NCBI GenBank assembly: GCA_024138015.1
Contig: JAMXBB010000009.1
Coordinates: 88,814,961-88,878,960, forward strand
Direction of reading: 5' to 3'
Source: Lumnitzera littorea
Taxonomy: Eukaryota; Streptophyta; Magnoliopsida; Myrtales; Combretaceae
Length of the DNA stretch: 64,000 nt
How positions within the stretch are numbered: position 1 is the first letter of the stretch; each line of letters starts with the position of its first letter. The notes below the pieces were generated by a model that saw only the letters and a program-made list of their open reading frames with translations, ran no database searches and was not told the DNA's origin. Shown here piece after piece: positions 24,231-34,150 of the stretch. The translations under genes and the position numbers were made by a program.

Positions 24231-24825
24231 TTGAGAAGGCTAGTCACTTAAAAACTTTTCGAAATTAAATTTACTTTTCCAAATACCTATGTTATTTATT
24301 TATTTATGTGTTTCGTGTATATATATATATATATTTAAATGGGTATATTCATTTGTTGCATGCATCATACTTGGGATTTTGGGAGGAATGATTGTATTAA
24401 GGATGTAGAGTAGATACAGTCAGACCATAGCTGTCTCAGGACCCTAGGATGAGGGGCCATTATATAGGCTTAGGTTATAATGGTGTAGTCACTACTCTAG
24501 GTTGATTAGACTACCCTATTTAAGCTTCAATGTGATCAATAAACCGTTTCCTCATAAATACGTAAAGTCATAAAGTTTAAGGACCTTTAGAACCCACCTT
24601 AATTGTAGATACTTACCTTAAACCTTGAGTTAATACACTACTCCTAAAAGTTGCAATCCTACTAATATTTGAGTGTTTAAGAAACTCAATCATTTTTTTC
24701 AATAGTAGGGTTGCAGCTTAAGGAATGATGTATTAACCCATTGTAATTAGCATATGCATGTTTCCACGTATATTCTTTTGTTTCATTGGTAATTGATTCT
24801 TGTCCATGAAATATTTAGGCCTAAA

Positions 24826-25032
24826 ATGATTGATAACCAAGTGAACAATTAGAGAACTAATAGGCTACATGATCTCTATAGGATTTGCAAGCAGCTACTA
24901 GAAGCTAAAATTGCCTATCTAGAGGAAAACCTCAAATGTTCTGAAGCTTACAATTGGGCCTTAAAAGCCCTTCTTAGACAATTCGTTAGAGAAACCTATG
25001 AAATGTTGGAAGACCTTAGAGCTTATTTATGA
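24826..25032 (+). pseudogene. Small ORF downstream of O2 PBS
   Basis: This is a 69-codon frame from ATG 24826 to TGA 25032 with a single in-frame TAG at codon 9. Residues 12-68 are open and helix-like, with charged and leucine residues (RLHDLYRICKQLLEAKIAYL, then ALKALLRQFVRETYEMLEDL). It lies where Ogre elements start their ORF1 or its 5' exon. No known domain is recognised. It could be an upstream ORF or the eroded start of ORF1. Confidence 0.35.
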
Positions 25033-25335
25033 GATTTAGTTTAGGGTTTTTTAAGTTATAGCTAAGGGCCCTAGAATAAATGTCGAGTTTTAATTGAGAA
25101 TAAATGTTAGGCTCTTTATATTTGTTTTTCTTTGATTTTTTAAAATAATAAAATTTCCCTTCAAGTTATCATTCTTCATTCTTTAGTATTCCCTTTTTGT
25201 AAATAGTTTTTCCATAGCATTCATCTAATTGTTGTTCTCCCTCACTTAGGGAAATGTAAATAAATTCCATAAACTTGTAAATAGAATCGCAAAATCACTA
25301 CCATTATTTGTAATTAGATTTCTTGGTTTCTGTAA

Positions 25336-25395
25336 AATAAAGCCTTATTTTTCTCTCTTACAAAAAAAAAGAAAAAGAAAAAAAGAAGAAAGTTG
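25336..25395 (+). terminator. Poly(A) signal followed by an A-rich tract
   Basis: AATAAA at 25336-25341 is followed 20 bases later by an A-rich run (25362-25395, interrupted by single G), at which O2 sequence stops and C2 LTR sequence begins. The spacing is that of a polyadenylation signal and tail; a polypurine tract is the alternative. Confidence 0.4.
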
Positions 25396-25666
25396 CTAAC
25401 AGTTATAAATCCTTATGGGATACTGACAAACCAAAGCCCTTAACTCGTTAAGGCAACCAAGCAAACCTTGGTCAATTAAGGTAGCCAACCTAAACAAAGT
25501 TACTTAGCCCTTTAAGGCAGTTAACCCAAATTGTGTTGAGTTAGTTTGTAGTAATATTAGCTCGGCCTTGGCAAGAGTTGGTTAGAACAAGAGAATCCGC
25601 TTCGTTAGTCCCTCAAGAACTCAAGCTCAGGCTTAGGTTAAAGGTTTAGTGGTTTGATTCCTATCA
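25396..25666 (-). repeat. C2 5' LTR fragment (U3 part)
   Basis: On the minus strand it begins TGATAGGAATCAAACCACTA at 25666. Text such as AACCTAAGCCTGAGCTTGAG is shared with 17690-17750 of the C2 3' LTR. The rest of the LTR is absent, cut at the A-rich end of O2. Confidence 0.65.
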
Positions 25667-25937
25667 AGGGTCCTAATATGGCCTCGAGTTTGACTATGTC
25701 TACCATGCATTCATGTTGCATTTAATATATTCCTACCCCCACAAACCCCACCCCCCCACCCACCCTACCCCTATGCCTAAAATTTAAACTAGAAAAGGTT
25801 AACCCTGCAAGAACAAAAGTTATTACAACTAAATATAAAAATGAATAAATATCACTTAGTATGGGTATTTCAAAAGATAGTTCTAAATTTGGAATGTTAA
25901 CTAGCTAGCCTTCTTACCCACTCTCTAGTGGAGTTAC
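25667..25937 (-). other. O1 PBS and leader, with G-rich tract
   Basis: On the minus strand the PBS (25921-25937, GTAACTCCACTAGAGAG) is followed by a leader resembling that of O2 (AAGAAGGCTAGCTAGTTAAC against AGAAGGCTAGTCACTT). A G-rich run on the minus strand (25736-25771, GGGGTAGGGTGGGTGGGGGG) meets a G-quadruplex pattern. Confidence 0.6.
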
Positions 25938-25945
25938 TAAGCTAT

Positions 25946-28128
25946 TGAGTCTAAAATTGTAGTTTTAATTTTTTTTTCGTTAATTTGATTTAAACTAAAC
26001 CTTACGCTTATTTAGTTTAAATCCATGACTGAAATTAAGAAAAACTTGGTTTTGTTTTGTTTTTGAAAAACAAATGGAGTTACCACCCAATAGAATTGGG
26101 AAAGGTGATCAAATTAGAATCAATTAGGCAGATTAATTCTAGTTTAGCCACTAGCTTATGATTTTGAAAACTTTTTTAAAAGCGGTTTCAAGAAACTAGA
26201 TATTTGAGTATCAAGAGCTACCTTATTAAACTCTAATAGGGTTCTGCCCAAAACATTCCAACTTTAATATTTATTTTTCAAGACACCCTGCTAATAATAT
26301 ATATTCATAAATAATAAAGGAAATTGTACCTATTAACAAAAATGAAAAAATTTACATAGGGGAAAAAGAATTTTTTTCATTTTTTAAGTTATCTCGGAGA
26401 TGCCTATGTACTCGTTAGTCAAGATCGTTAGTTAAGATTAGACTTCCATAGTTCATTTTTTTATAAAACTTTAGGCATGTTGGTTTCTTTTAATTCTGAA
26501 AGACAATTGGTTTTAAGTTCTGTAGCCAATTCATTTTTCACTTTAAGAACGTTCCTAAAAAAGGGTCCTAACATTTTTTTTTTTATTTTTGAAAATTCCA
26601 AGAAGTCTTAATTTTCAATTTTTTTTTAAAAATAAATTTTCTAGATGATAAATGCATTTTTTTATTTATCTATACGTATTTTTATTGTTTTATTTTTTGA
26701 CTGAAGAAAATAAAATAAAAATAACGAAGCTTTTCCTCTCTTTCTTTTCTTTTTTTTTTTCCTCTACACACCCCCCCACCACCACCACCCCCCCCCCCTT
26801 CTTGGGATTTTNNNNNNNNNNNNNNNNNNNNNNNNNNNNNNNNNNNNNNNNNNNNNNNNNNNNNNNNNNNNNNNNNNNNNNNNNNNNNNNNNNNNNNNNN
26901 NNNNNNNNNNNNNNNNNNNNNNNNNNNNNNNNNNNNNNNNNNNNNNNNNNNNNNNNNNNNNNNNNNNNNNNNNNNNNNNNNNNNNNNNNNNNNNNNNNNN
27001 NNNNNNNNNNNNNNNNNNNNNNNNNNNNNNNNNNNNNNNNNNNNNNNNNNNNNNNNNNNNNNNNNNNNNNNNNNNNNNNNNNNNNNNNNNNNNNNNNNNN
27101 NNNNNNNNNNNNNNNNNNNNNNNNNNNNNNNNNNNNNNNNNNNNNNNNNNNNNNNNNNNNNNNNNNNNNNNNNNNNNNNNNNNNNNNNNNNNNNNNNNNN
27201 NNNNNNNNNNNTGCAAGCTGACCCAACCCATCCTGCCAAATATCCCTCCCCCACGCATCCTCAAATTCTACCCCCTCTTTCTTTTTTTTTTTCTCCCCTC
27301 TCTCTCTCTCCTTTTCTTTTTTGGATTTTTTTACATGTAATTTATTACAATAGAGTACAATAAATAAAATAAAAAAAAACAACAAAGATGCAAGATAAAA
27401 TGAAATGAAGAAAAAAAAAAAGAAGAAGAGGGTCGAATTTGAGAATGCATGTGAGTTGGATCTTAAGCAGATTAGGCGGTTTAGTTAGTGAGCTTTAGGT
27501 TGAATGATGGGTTGGGTCAACTTGCAATCTGGGTCAAAACTCCTTCTACAGCAACAGTTTTCAAGAGGCGATTCCAACTAATTTGGCCTCCAATTTGAGT
27601 AGGTGATGGCAGATTTATAGGTTTCAGATTAGATTTAGTGGAGGTAGGTAAAGTGCCTTCATCATTGGTAGTGGTTTGGAGTTGATGACGGCGGTGGTGC
27701 CTCTTTGTGTGCACGGAGTGGTGGTTGAAGTTAGTGAAGTGGTTTTGTAAGGTGAGGAGGCTAGTGATGGTGATGGTTCATGGTAGGAGTGGTTGGAGCT
27801 TGTGAAGTGGCGGTTCAAATGGAGGAGCTCAGGGCATGGCTAGCTTTGTGGGTGGTTAAGTTTGGGTGATTAGAGCTTGAGCAACTTGAATATGGTGGTG
27901 GATTTGTCCAACGGCCACCACGTACGAGATACCTACAAGAGAGAGAGAAAGCTGAATTGTAGAGAAAGAAAATATGAGCAAGAAAAATTGACAGTGCTTG
28001 GGTGAATTTTAAAATGGATTGGTGTTAGGAATTGAAGAAAGGAGGCCTATTTATACTTTTCCAAGCTTGTATAAGCTTGGAAAGTTGCTGTAATGGTAGA
28101 ATTGGCCATGATTAGGCAAACTCGGATA
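25946..28128 (-). repeat. O1 5' LTR, 3' portion, with gap
   Basis: The minus-strand Ogre-like LTR ends at ACTCA (25946). It shows the GGTGGTAACTCC block at 26080, the long pyrimidine stretches and a TATA box at 28046-28055 (TATAAATAGG inverted). It is interrupted on the right by the Tat element at 28129. It contains the 400-base assembly gap 26812-27211. Confidence 0.75.
26812..27211. other. Assembly gap, 400 N
   Basis: Exactly 400 N bases inside the O1 LTR. C homopolymers of 7-12 bases at 26771-26799 lie just to the left. Reading frames drawn across this run are meaningless. Confidence 0.98.
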
Positions 28129-28350
28129 TCAAGGAGTAGTTATTGGAATAACTGTTGAGATACGTGGAAACTTGTTGATTAGATACCTTCCCTTAAATAT
28201 AAGGAGAGTAGGTTGTTATGTAATATATCAGTGCTTGAATTGTTCGTGCTATGAACTTAAATTCAAATCAATAATCGAAATATATATTACGTGGCCTATC
28301 GGCAGCTGAATGGACGAGTAAGATGGGTAAACGAAAATTGACTATCAACA
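28129..28350 (-). repeat. Tat 3' LTR, truncated to U3
   Basis: On the minus strand it begins TGTTGATAGTC at 28350 and matches 37603-37882 (for example GTTATTCCAATAACTACTCC), then stops at 28129, just before the TATA/R/U5 part present in the 5' LTR. GGATA at 28124-28128 equals GGATA at 37883-37887 but is more likely chance than a TSD, since the LTR is incomplete here. Confidence 0.7.
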
Positions 28351-28366
28351 TTTGTCCCCTAACTCC
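28351..28366 (-). other. Tat polypurine tract
   Basis: On the minus strand GGGAGTTAGGGGACAAA directly precedes TGTTGATAG of the 3' LTR, the expected place and composition of a plus-strand primer. Confidence 0.7.
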
Positions 28367-28830
28367 CGTGTTCAAGAATTTGACAAAGGGAGTAATACAT
28401 AATGCTCTAGAGGACAAGTAGGGAGTAGTTCTTTAGATGTTGAGCAAAATAGGAAGCAAGATGGTTTAAATCCTAATCGAAAAGTTGCAACTTTCAAATT
28501 CTTGCCTGCTTAAGAAACCAAAAAGTATGTGGTATGACACCTGTCGCTTCGGTTGTCATTACACCACATGCCTAATAAGTATTGGGTAGTTGTCAACCGT
28601 CAGATTTTTATCTCGAAACATGTGTCAACAATCCACGCTACTATCAAATCAGCATGTCATTACCGCTAGAAACAAATTTGCAGTTGTGAGGATAAGCTGT
28701 CTATGTTTAGAGGACATTTCAAAATCATAATTCATTTCTGCTTAAAGTCATAAACAAATTTTCTTGCTTTCACATCTTTACTCTCAAGTTCTTCAACTTC
28801 TGTGATACCATTCTTCAAAAATGTTCAGGT
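28367..28830 (+). promoter_or_regulatory. Spacer upstream of the antisense gene
   Basis: About 460 bp between the Tat PPT and the first ATG of the antisense gene. It should hold its promoter and 5' UTR. I see no unambiguous TATA box and no coding. Confidence 0.35.
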
Positions 28831-30571
28831 ATGGTTCGTAACGTTGTTTGTCGACTTATTCTCTCTGATTCTAAAGCAACGGAAATTGAGGCCACTTCTC
28901 CCCCATAAATAAGGAGTGAGGCAGCGTGTTCTTTTGGCAACTCGACCTACATTATTGAGGAAAGGTAGGATAAACTCACTCAGATAAATGCCCTTGCTGT
29001 GAATAATTATCCCGAGGACAAAAAAGGGAGATCTTCGGTGAGATATCTATATAACAACATAGCTTACTTTCGTAACTTTCCAGATGGGACTACCAATTTT
29101 GCCGATAAAGTTCTTATCACGAAATACAACCAATATTAGCAAGATCTTCTTTGAACATGGAATCTGAAGAGGTCGAGAGAGGATGAAAGGGTATGTTTCC
29201 CAAGGGAGTGTGAATTCTATATATACCTGAAATATTTAGATTTTATGTTATGTTTCCCTTTCTCGGCTTTTGTGAAGGGCTTCTTCAATTACTTTAGAGT
29301 CTCGCCGAGTATGTTCTCACCCAACACATACCGACTTTTGGTGGCTTTTGAGATAGTTTGTGAAGAAGTTGAGGTCAGGGCTACGCGTCAATTGTTTTGG
29401 TTTTTCTTCACGATTAGAAGGCAACTTGATGGGTGGTACTTTGCCACTGCAAGGCACGGGCAGAAGTTCTTGGATGGGTTAGAGTCTAAGATCCATAAGT
29501 AGCATGATAAATTCATGTCAATAGTATCTGATGAAGAGTTGGACTTCTAGACTCAATGGACTGAGCCAATCTATACTAAAGATATAGATTTGATGATGAA
29601 TGATGCAGCAGTGACAAAGAAAATTCAATAAAGGAGGAATAACAAAATGTTCTTTTGAGACGCGAAGAGAATTATACGGTGTTATGAAAGTGGAGATCTG
29701 ATCTTTTCTTAAAAAGAAGGTACGCTAATGAGTTATCACTGTGCTGAGTATGGTTACAAGAGGAAAGCCATTCTTGCGACTTAGGTGGAGAATTGTCACC
29801 TTTGAGCCTTGCTCAGCATAGAGAATGTAAGTTTATTCTTTCCCTATGTTAATATTAACATGTTTGCTCATGTTATAGATTTGAGTGCTAGCTTGGTTAA
29901 CCTTGCCAAGCTACTAGCCTAGGCAAAGGCTAAAAAATCAAAAGCTGATAGGAGGGCAACCACAATGAGAACAACCACTTGGCCTGCTACTGTAAAGAAA
30001 ATGAGAAAAGAAGAAACATCCAAATAGGTAACAACATAGAAGAAGACCTTACGACCATCCAATAGGCAGAAGGAGGGTGAGAAAACAATGCTAACTAAGG
30101 TCCCTCATTCTGTGGAGCCTCCAGTTGAAAATATTCAACCTTCTATCAAGCTGAGAAAGGTAGGATGAGAGAGCTAACCCCATAAGGAGGTCGAGGATGC
30201 TACCATCGTCATGGGGTCATCGTTGGAGCTAGAGGCAACACCTAATGCTAATAAGAGGCTGGGAAAGGAACTTGTTGGCCAACCACTTGCTAAAAGGTCC
30301 AAGGGTTTAGACAAGAGGATGAAGGAGGCAATGCGCCCTAAAGCTTTCAGCATCATCGGCATCGAATTCGTCCCCAACAAGGAGGTTGGTGAGTACTTTG
30401 TTCCTTGTTAGAGCCAAAATGTTTTGGAACTAACTCGGCCTTGGGCAACAGGATAAAATCTTTGGCCTTGATGGAAGGAATTATTTTTCAAAGGATAGAG
30501 ATATCACCAAAATGAATGTTGACAGGATCGGCGGTTGCAATAAGGCCCATATTGCAACCAAGTTATATGAC

Positions 30572-30640
30572 GTGAGTATCTGTATCCATCTTTATAACTG
30601 TTGAATTTACTCAGTTGCTGATATTTGGTTCCCTTTTTAG
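30572..30640 (+). other. Candidate intron of the antisense ORF
   Basis: 69 bp, GTGAGT donor after TTATATGAC and a T-rich tract plus TTTTTAG acceptor before ATGAGCAGC. The flanking reading ATKLYD / MSSYIL is in phase. Confidence 0.65.
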
Positions 30641-30694
30641 ATGAGCAGCTACATTCTGACAACTTTAGATGAGGCTTATAAAGAGACTAAAAAG

Positions 30695-30770
30695 GTAAGA
30701 TCCATGGTAGTCTTCATGTAATCTATCGAGTCACTCCGGGTACACATCATATTAAATGAAATTATTGCAG
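30695..30770 (+). other. Candidate intron of the antisense ORF
   Basis: 76 bp, GTAAGA donor and ATTGCAG acceptor. Splicing in phase 0 gives a continuous helical reading YKETKK-KIEDAYNASEA, and the intron itself has stops in frame. Confidence 0.75.
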
Positions 30771-31520
30771 AAAATTGAGGATGCATATAATGCATCTGAA
30801 GCCCAAACTACTGCTGCCGAGAATACGAGGATAAGGGTCGAGATAGAGGCAAAAAAGCTTTAAGAAAACCTTGTTGCCGAGAAGTTGGCACATACCCTTA
30901 CTACTAGTGAAGTCTCAAGCCCGATGGCCTAAAGGAGGAGCTGCAAAAGAAAAAAGAAGAGTACTGGAGGCTAGGCTAAACTCTTTGCATGATGAGCGAT
31001 GAGGGAGACAAGCTCAGAATGCAAATTAAAGAGTTAGAGATCAACAACTCAAACTTATAGAGCCATGTTGCCGAATTGGAGGAGATTGTAAGGAGATTGT
31101 AAGGAGATGACCATCAATTGAAGAGGCTTTCGATATAGTCACTCTTAGTTGGCAGTACGAGAGACTTCCATAGAAGAAGTTGTTGAAGGGAGTCCAAGCA
31201 GCAAGAGAGGAATCTTGAAGCTTCACTGAGATTATGATCTTTCCTGCCTCGACTTCACCGACGTCAACAACAAAGTCAGTAGTGTTGACGAAGACAATAA
31301 CGATGAGGTAGGTGCTAAGATTGTCAATAAGGGTGATGGTGAAGCTCATGTCGAAGATCTAAGGGAAGACAAAGAACGTCTATCAAAATTAATCCCTTAT
31401 GAGCGAAAAGAGAAATCTGCCTGCTTTGAGACCCCAGGTGCTGAGAAAGAAGCTTGCCTAGAGAAAGCTCTAGCCTCTAATCCAAAAATTACTTCTGTTG
31501 ATTTCGAGAGTAGGCTATAG

Positions 31521-32080
31521 GATTTTCTTTATATTCTTTATACCTTGCATCCTCTCATATAACTGTTTAAACGAAATATCTTTCACATAATAGGTCGTAC
31601 ATTTGTAATTGCATTTGTTGAATGAAATATCTTCCATATAATTGTTTTTGGTACGTTTTATTTCACGCACCGTATGTTCCTCATGTTCTATTTCATACGT
31701 TCTTATTCGTTAACATGTTTCATTTCACACGCCTAGTGTCTTTTGGCATGTTTTATTCCACACCTAATTGTTTCTCGGTACGTTTTATTTCATACGCCCA
31801 ATCCATGCTTCTTTATAGACTTTGTCCATTAGCCGTTTAAGGCGTAGACTAGCCATATTACTCGGCTGAAAGATTAATTTATATAGTTCGTTAACCGCAA
31901 TAGGCTAGAACTTAGGTTAGTTCGTTTATCGTGTAGTCTAGAAGTTCATTAACTTGGCAGTCATAACAAAAACAAGAAACAAAATGAGACTTCAAAGATA
32001 ATTCTCATAAAAAAAAGTACTGTAATCTTGTGAGCAAGTTGGCTCTTGCCAAATAAGTAGAGATGAAAATCATCCGACAA
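31521..32080. other. Tat spacer between integrase and antisense ORF
   Basis: Non-coding DNA between two converging genes; it must hold 3' ends for both. It contains five imperfect copies of a GTTTTATTTCACACGCC-like motif (31641-31800), then AT-rich sequence without recognised features. Confidence 0.55.
31641..31800. repeat. Imperfect tandem repeat in Tat 3' region
   Basis: The phrase GTACGTTTTATTTCACGC recurs as TGTTCTATTTCATACG, TGTTTCATTTCACACGCC, TGTTTTATTCCACACC and CGTTTTATTTCATACGCC at 31-37-bp spacing, about five diverged units. Confidence 0.6.
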
Positions 32081-33260
32081 ATCAATTGAAATATAATTTC
32101 AAATTCTTAATGTTCCATGCTTGAAGGATGATCGATCCATCCAACCTTTTTAGTTGATAGGCTCCCTTGCTAACGACTTCCCAGATCCTGATAGGATCCT
32201 CCCAATTCACACTGAGCTTCCCTTGGCTCACTTGTGTGCCAGTAGCTTCCATCTTCTGGCAAACCAGATCTCTAAGTTGAAAGACGTTGTGCTTCACTTT
32301 TTGATTGTAATACCTTACCACTCTATGCTGGTATGTTGTGACCCTAGCTCTTGTAATATCTCAGATTTCATCAATGGTATGCAAATTCACCATTAACCCA
32401 ACTTGATTAACTATAACGTCAAAATTCTGCATCTACAGATTTGGCAAATCTAACTCAATTGGTAATACGTCTTCCGTACCATATGCTAACCTAAAGGGCC
32501 TCTCCCTAGTTGCAGTTCTGTGGGTGGTTCGATACTCTGATAGAACATGCAGCAGTTCATTGTCCCATTTCCCTTTGACTTGATCTACTTTCCGTCTTAG
32601 GCTATACAAAATGATCTTGTTTATGGCTTCAACTTGTCCATTCATCTGAAGGACTGCTACAAACGTATAGTTGAGGCGAATGCCGTACTTCTCACAAAAT
32701 TGCCGAAACTTATTATTGTCAAACTATAGGTCGTTATTCGTAATTATCATGTAAGGAACTTTGAATCTTGATATGATGGAATTGAAAACGAATGCTTCCA
32801 CTTTTTTCTCTGTGATCTTCAACACTGCCTTGGGCTTTGCCCATTTGGTAAAGTAATCTACAGCAAAAATGACAAATTGTCACTGGGCTGTAGACTTTGG
32901 AAAGGGTTTGAGAATATCTAGCCCCCACTGGGCCAAGGACCATGAGTTAGTTAGGCTACATAAATTAGTTGCAGGCGCATGACTTGACAACTCATGATTC
33001 TAACACTAAGGACAATGCTAGACAACTTCCTTTGCATCTTTTCTCATGGTTGGCTAGTAATAGTCAAGTTATAGTGCTCAAACATATAGTGTCTGTGCTT
33101 TTATGTCATTGCTACATACGCTACCATGTAGCTCAGATAACACCCTTTGGGAATCTCTCGGAGGAAGGCTCAGAGGAAGGCATCGAAGATAGAGTTGTGA
33201 TATGCCATGTTTATATAGCTAACCATCAGTTAGTGTGTAGTTCGAGGGCTTGGTAAGCCA
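32081..33260 (-). pseudogene. Tat integrase remnant
   Basis: The core end and C-terminus are clear on the minus strand. MNGQVEAINKIILYSLRRKV (32433-32645, E of the D-D-E triad) is followed by VLSEYRTTHRTATRERPF and LAYGTEDVLPIEL. At 32082-32321 KVKHNVFQLRDLVCQKMEAT and GAYQLKRLDGSIILQAWNIK form the Tat-type C-terminal domain. Upstream (32730-33260) the core start and HHCC region are broken by frameshifts and stops. In an active element integrase acts in the nucleus on the cDNA ends. Confidence 0.8.
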
Positions 33261-34150
33261 ATCTTCGTGGTCCTTTCTTATCAACTGAGAGAGTACCGTC
33301 TCTTAAATAATCCACTAGGGGATCCATCTAAGATTCTTCTCTTGCGCAAGGAGCTAACTCGCAGCTTTGCAAAAGAGTGGATAAATTTTTCTATGGAAGA
33401 AATTCAACAAAAAGTTTGTCACTTAATTCGGGGAATGCCATATTGGTTAATTTGGACAACTTTTTGGTAGCAATATTCTTCTTAAAATTTTGTAGATGGC
33501 GAAAGACTAAAATTCTCCTGTGAGCATTCATATCACCAATAACTACTTGCTCATCTCTTCTTCCCTTGCTGAGCAACTTCCCATGACTTGATTCACCACC
33601 AATTGCGAATCAAAGAACAATTTGTGTTTCTACGCACCAATCTATTTTGCTAGTTTCAGTCTAGCAATCAAAGCTTCATACTCTGCTTTATTGTTGCTAG
33701 CCGAGAATCCAAAATTTAAAGCATAATGAACTTTAAAATTGTAGGGGCTTTGAAGAACAAGGTCTACACCACTTCCTTCTTTCGTCAAATAACCATCCAC
33801 ATAAAGGAACCAAATAGGTTTCTCAGCAAACTCTATACTATCTTCCTCACCAGTGAACTCGGCTACAAAATCTGCTAGCACTTGACCCAATAGTATTATT
33901 CTGGGTTTGTATTGTACACCATTGTCACTCAGCTTTAGGGCATATTTCATCATCTTCTTGGAGGAGTCAGGTTGTTGCAATGCTTACCGTAATGGCTTAT
34001 CGGTAAGCATTATGATCTAGTGAGCTTCAAAATACAGCTCCAACTTCTTTGTCGAGAAAACCATTGCTAAAACAAAATTTTCAATTTTTGTGTATTGAAG
34101 CTCTGGCCCTTGCAAAACATGACTCACGTAATAAACGGGTCGATGCTCTT
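33261..34150 (-). pseudogene. Tat RNase H remnant (archaeal-type)
   Basis: At 33642-33980 the minus strand is open and reads KYALKLSDNGVQYKPRIILL, GQVLADFVAEFTGEED, WFLYVDGYLTKEGSG and FGFSASNNKAEYEALIARLK. The V-D-G-x-x-x and N-N-x-A-E-Y-E blocks are those of the RNase H used by the Tat lineage, carrying the catalytic D and E. Further coding at 33391-33576 (GDMNAHRRILVFRHLQNF) belongs to the end of this region. Stops separate the pieces. Confidence 0.78.

Larger units (their letters stand above)
21565..25395 (+). mobile_element. O2: Ogre-like 5' end, plus strand, truncated
   Basis: An LTR (21565-24204), a PBS-like site (24211-24230) and 1.2 kb of interior end at a purine/A-rich tract at 25362-25395. 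No gag, pol or 3' LTR is present. Orientation is opposite to O1. It lies between the RT N-terminus of C2 and a piece of the C2 5' LTR, so C2 gag-protease was lost with this event. Confidence 0.65.
16998..25666 (-). mobile_element. C2: CRM-like Ty3/gypsy element inserted in O1 leader
   Basis: On the minus strand it shows a 5' LTR piece (25395-25666), RT, RNase H, integrase, a PPT (17770-17780) and a 3' LTR (16998-17769). Gag and protease are missing; their place is taken by the O2 insertion (21565-25395), so that event was accompanied by a deletion. Flanks AGGAT (16992-16996) and AGGGT (25667-25671) may be a TSD with one mismatch if the left end is moved by one base. The element separates the O1 leader at 25667-25920 from O1 ORF1. 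Confidence 0.65.
28831..31520 (+). pseudogene. Antisense, intron-containing ORF of the Tat element (aORF)
   Basis: Plus-strand coding runs opposite to gag-pol. It starts at ATG 28831 (MVRNVVCRLILSDSKATEIE) and stays in one frame to 29502 with about five stops. It includes the open block 29245-29499 (FPFSAFVKGFFNYFRVSPSM, GWYFATARHGQKFLDGL), which resembles plant gag-like or putative transposon proteins. A downstream coiled-coil part reads MSSYILTTLDEAYKETKK, KIEDAYNASEAQTTAAENTR, and ends SVDFESRL at 31520. Candidate GT-AG introns: 30572-30640, 30695-30770 and perhaps 29827-29878. Removing 30695-30770 joins TKK to KIED in frame. Tat elements such as Grande and Retand are known to carry an antisense ORF here; its function is unknown. 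This copy is disabled. Confidence 0.75.

Noticed and set aside
26652..27385. Several long ORFs of 166-231 codons
   Set aside because: They consist mostly of N translated as X across the assembly gap.
29245..29502. Independent host gene
   Set aside because: It is in frame with 28831-29244 and lies between Tat integrase and PPT, so it belongs to the antisense ORF of the element.
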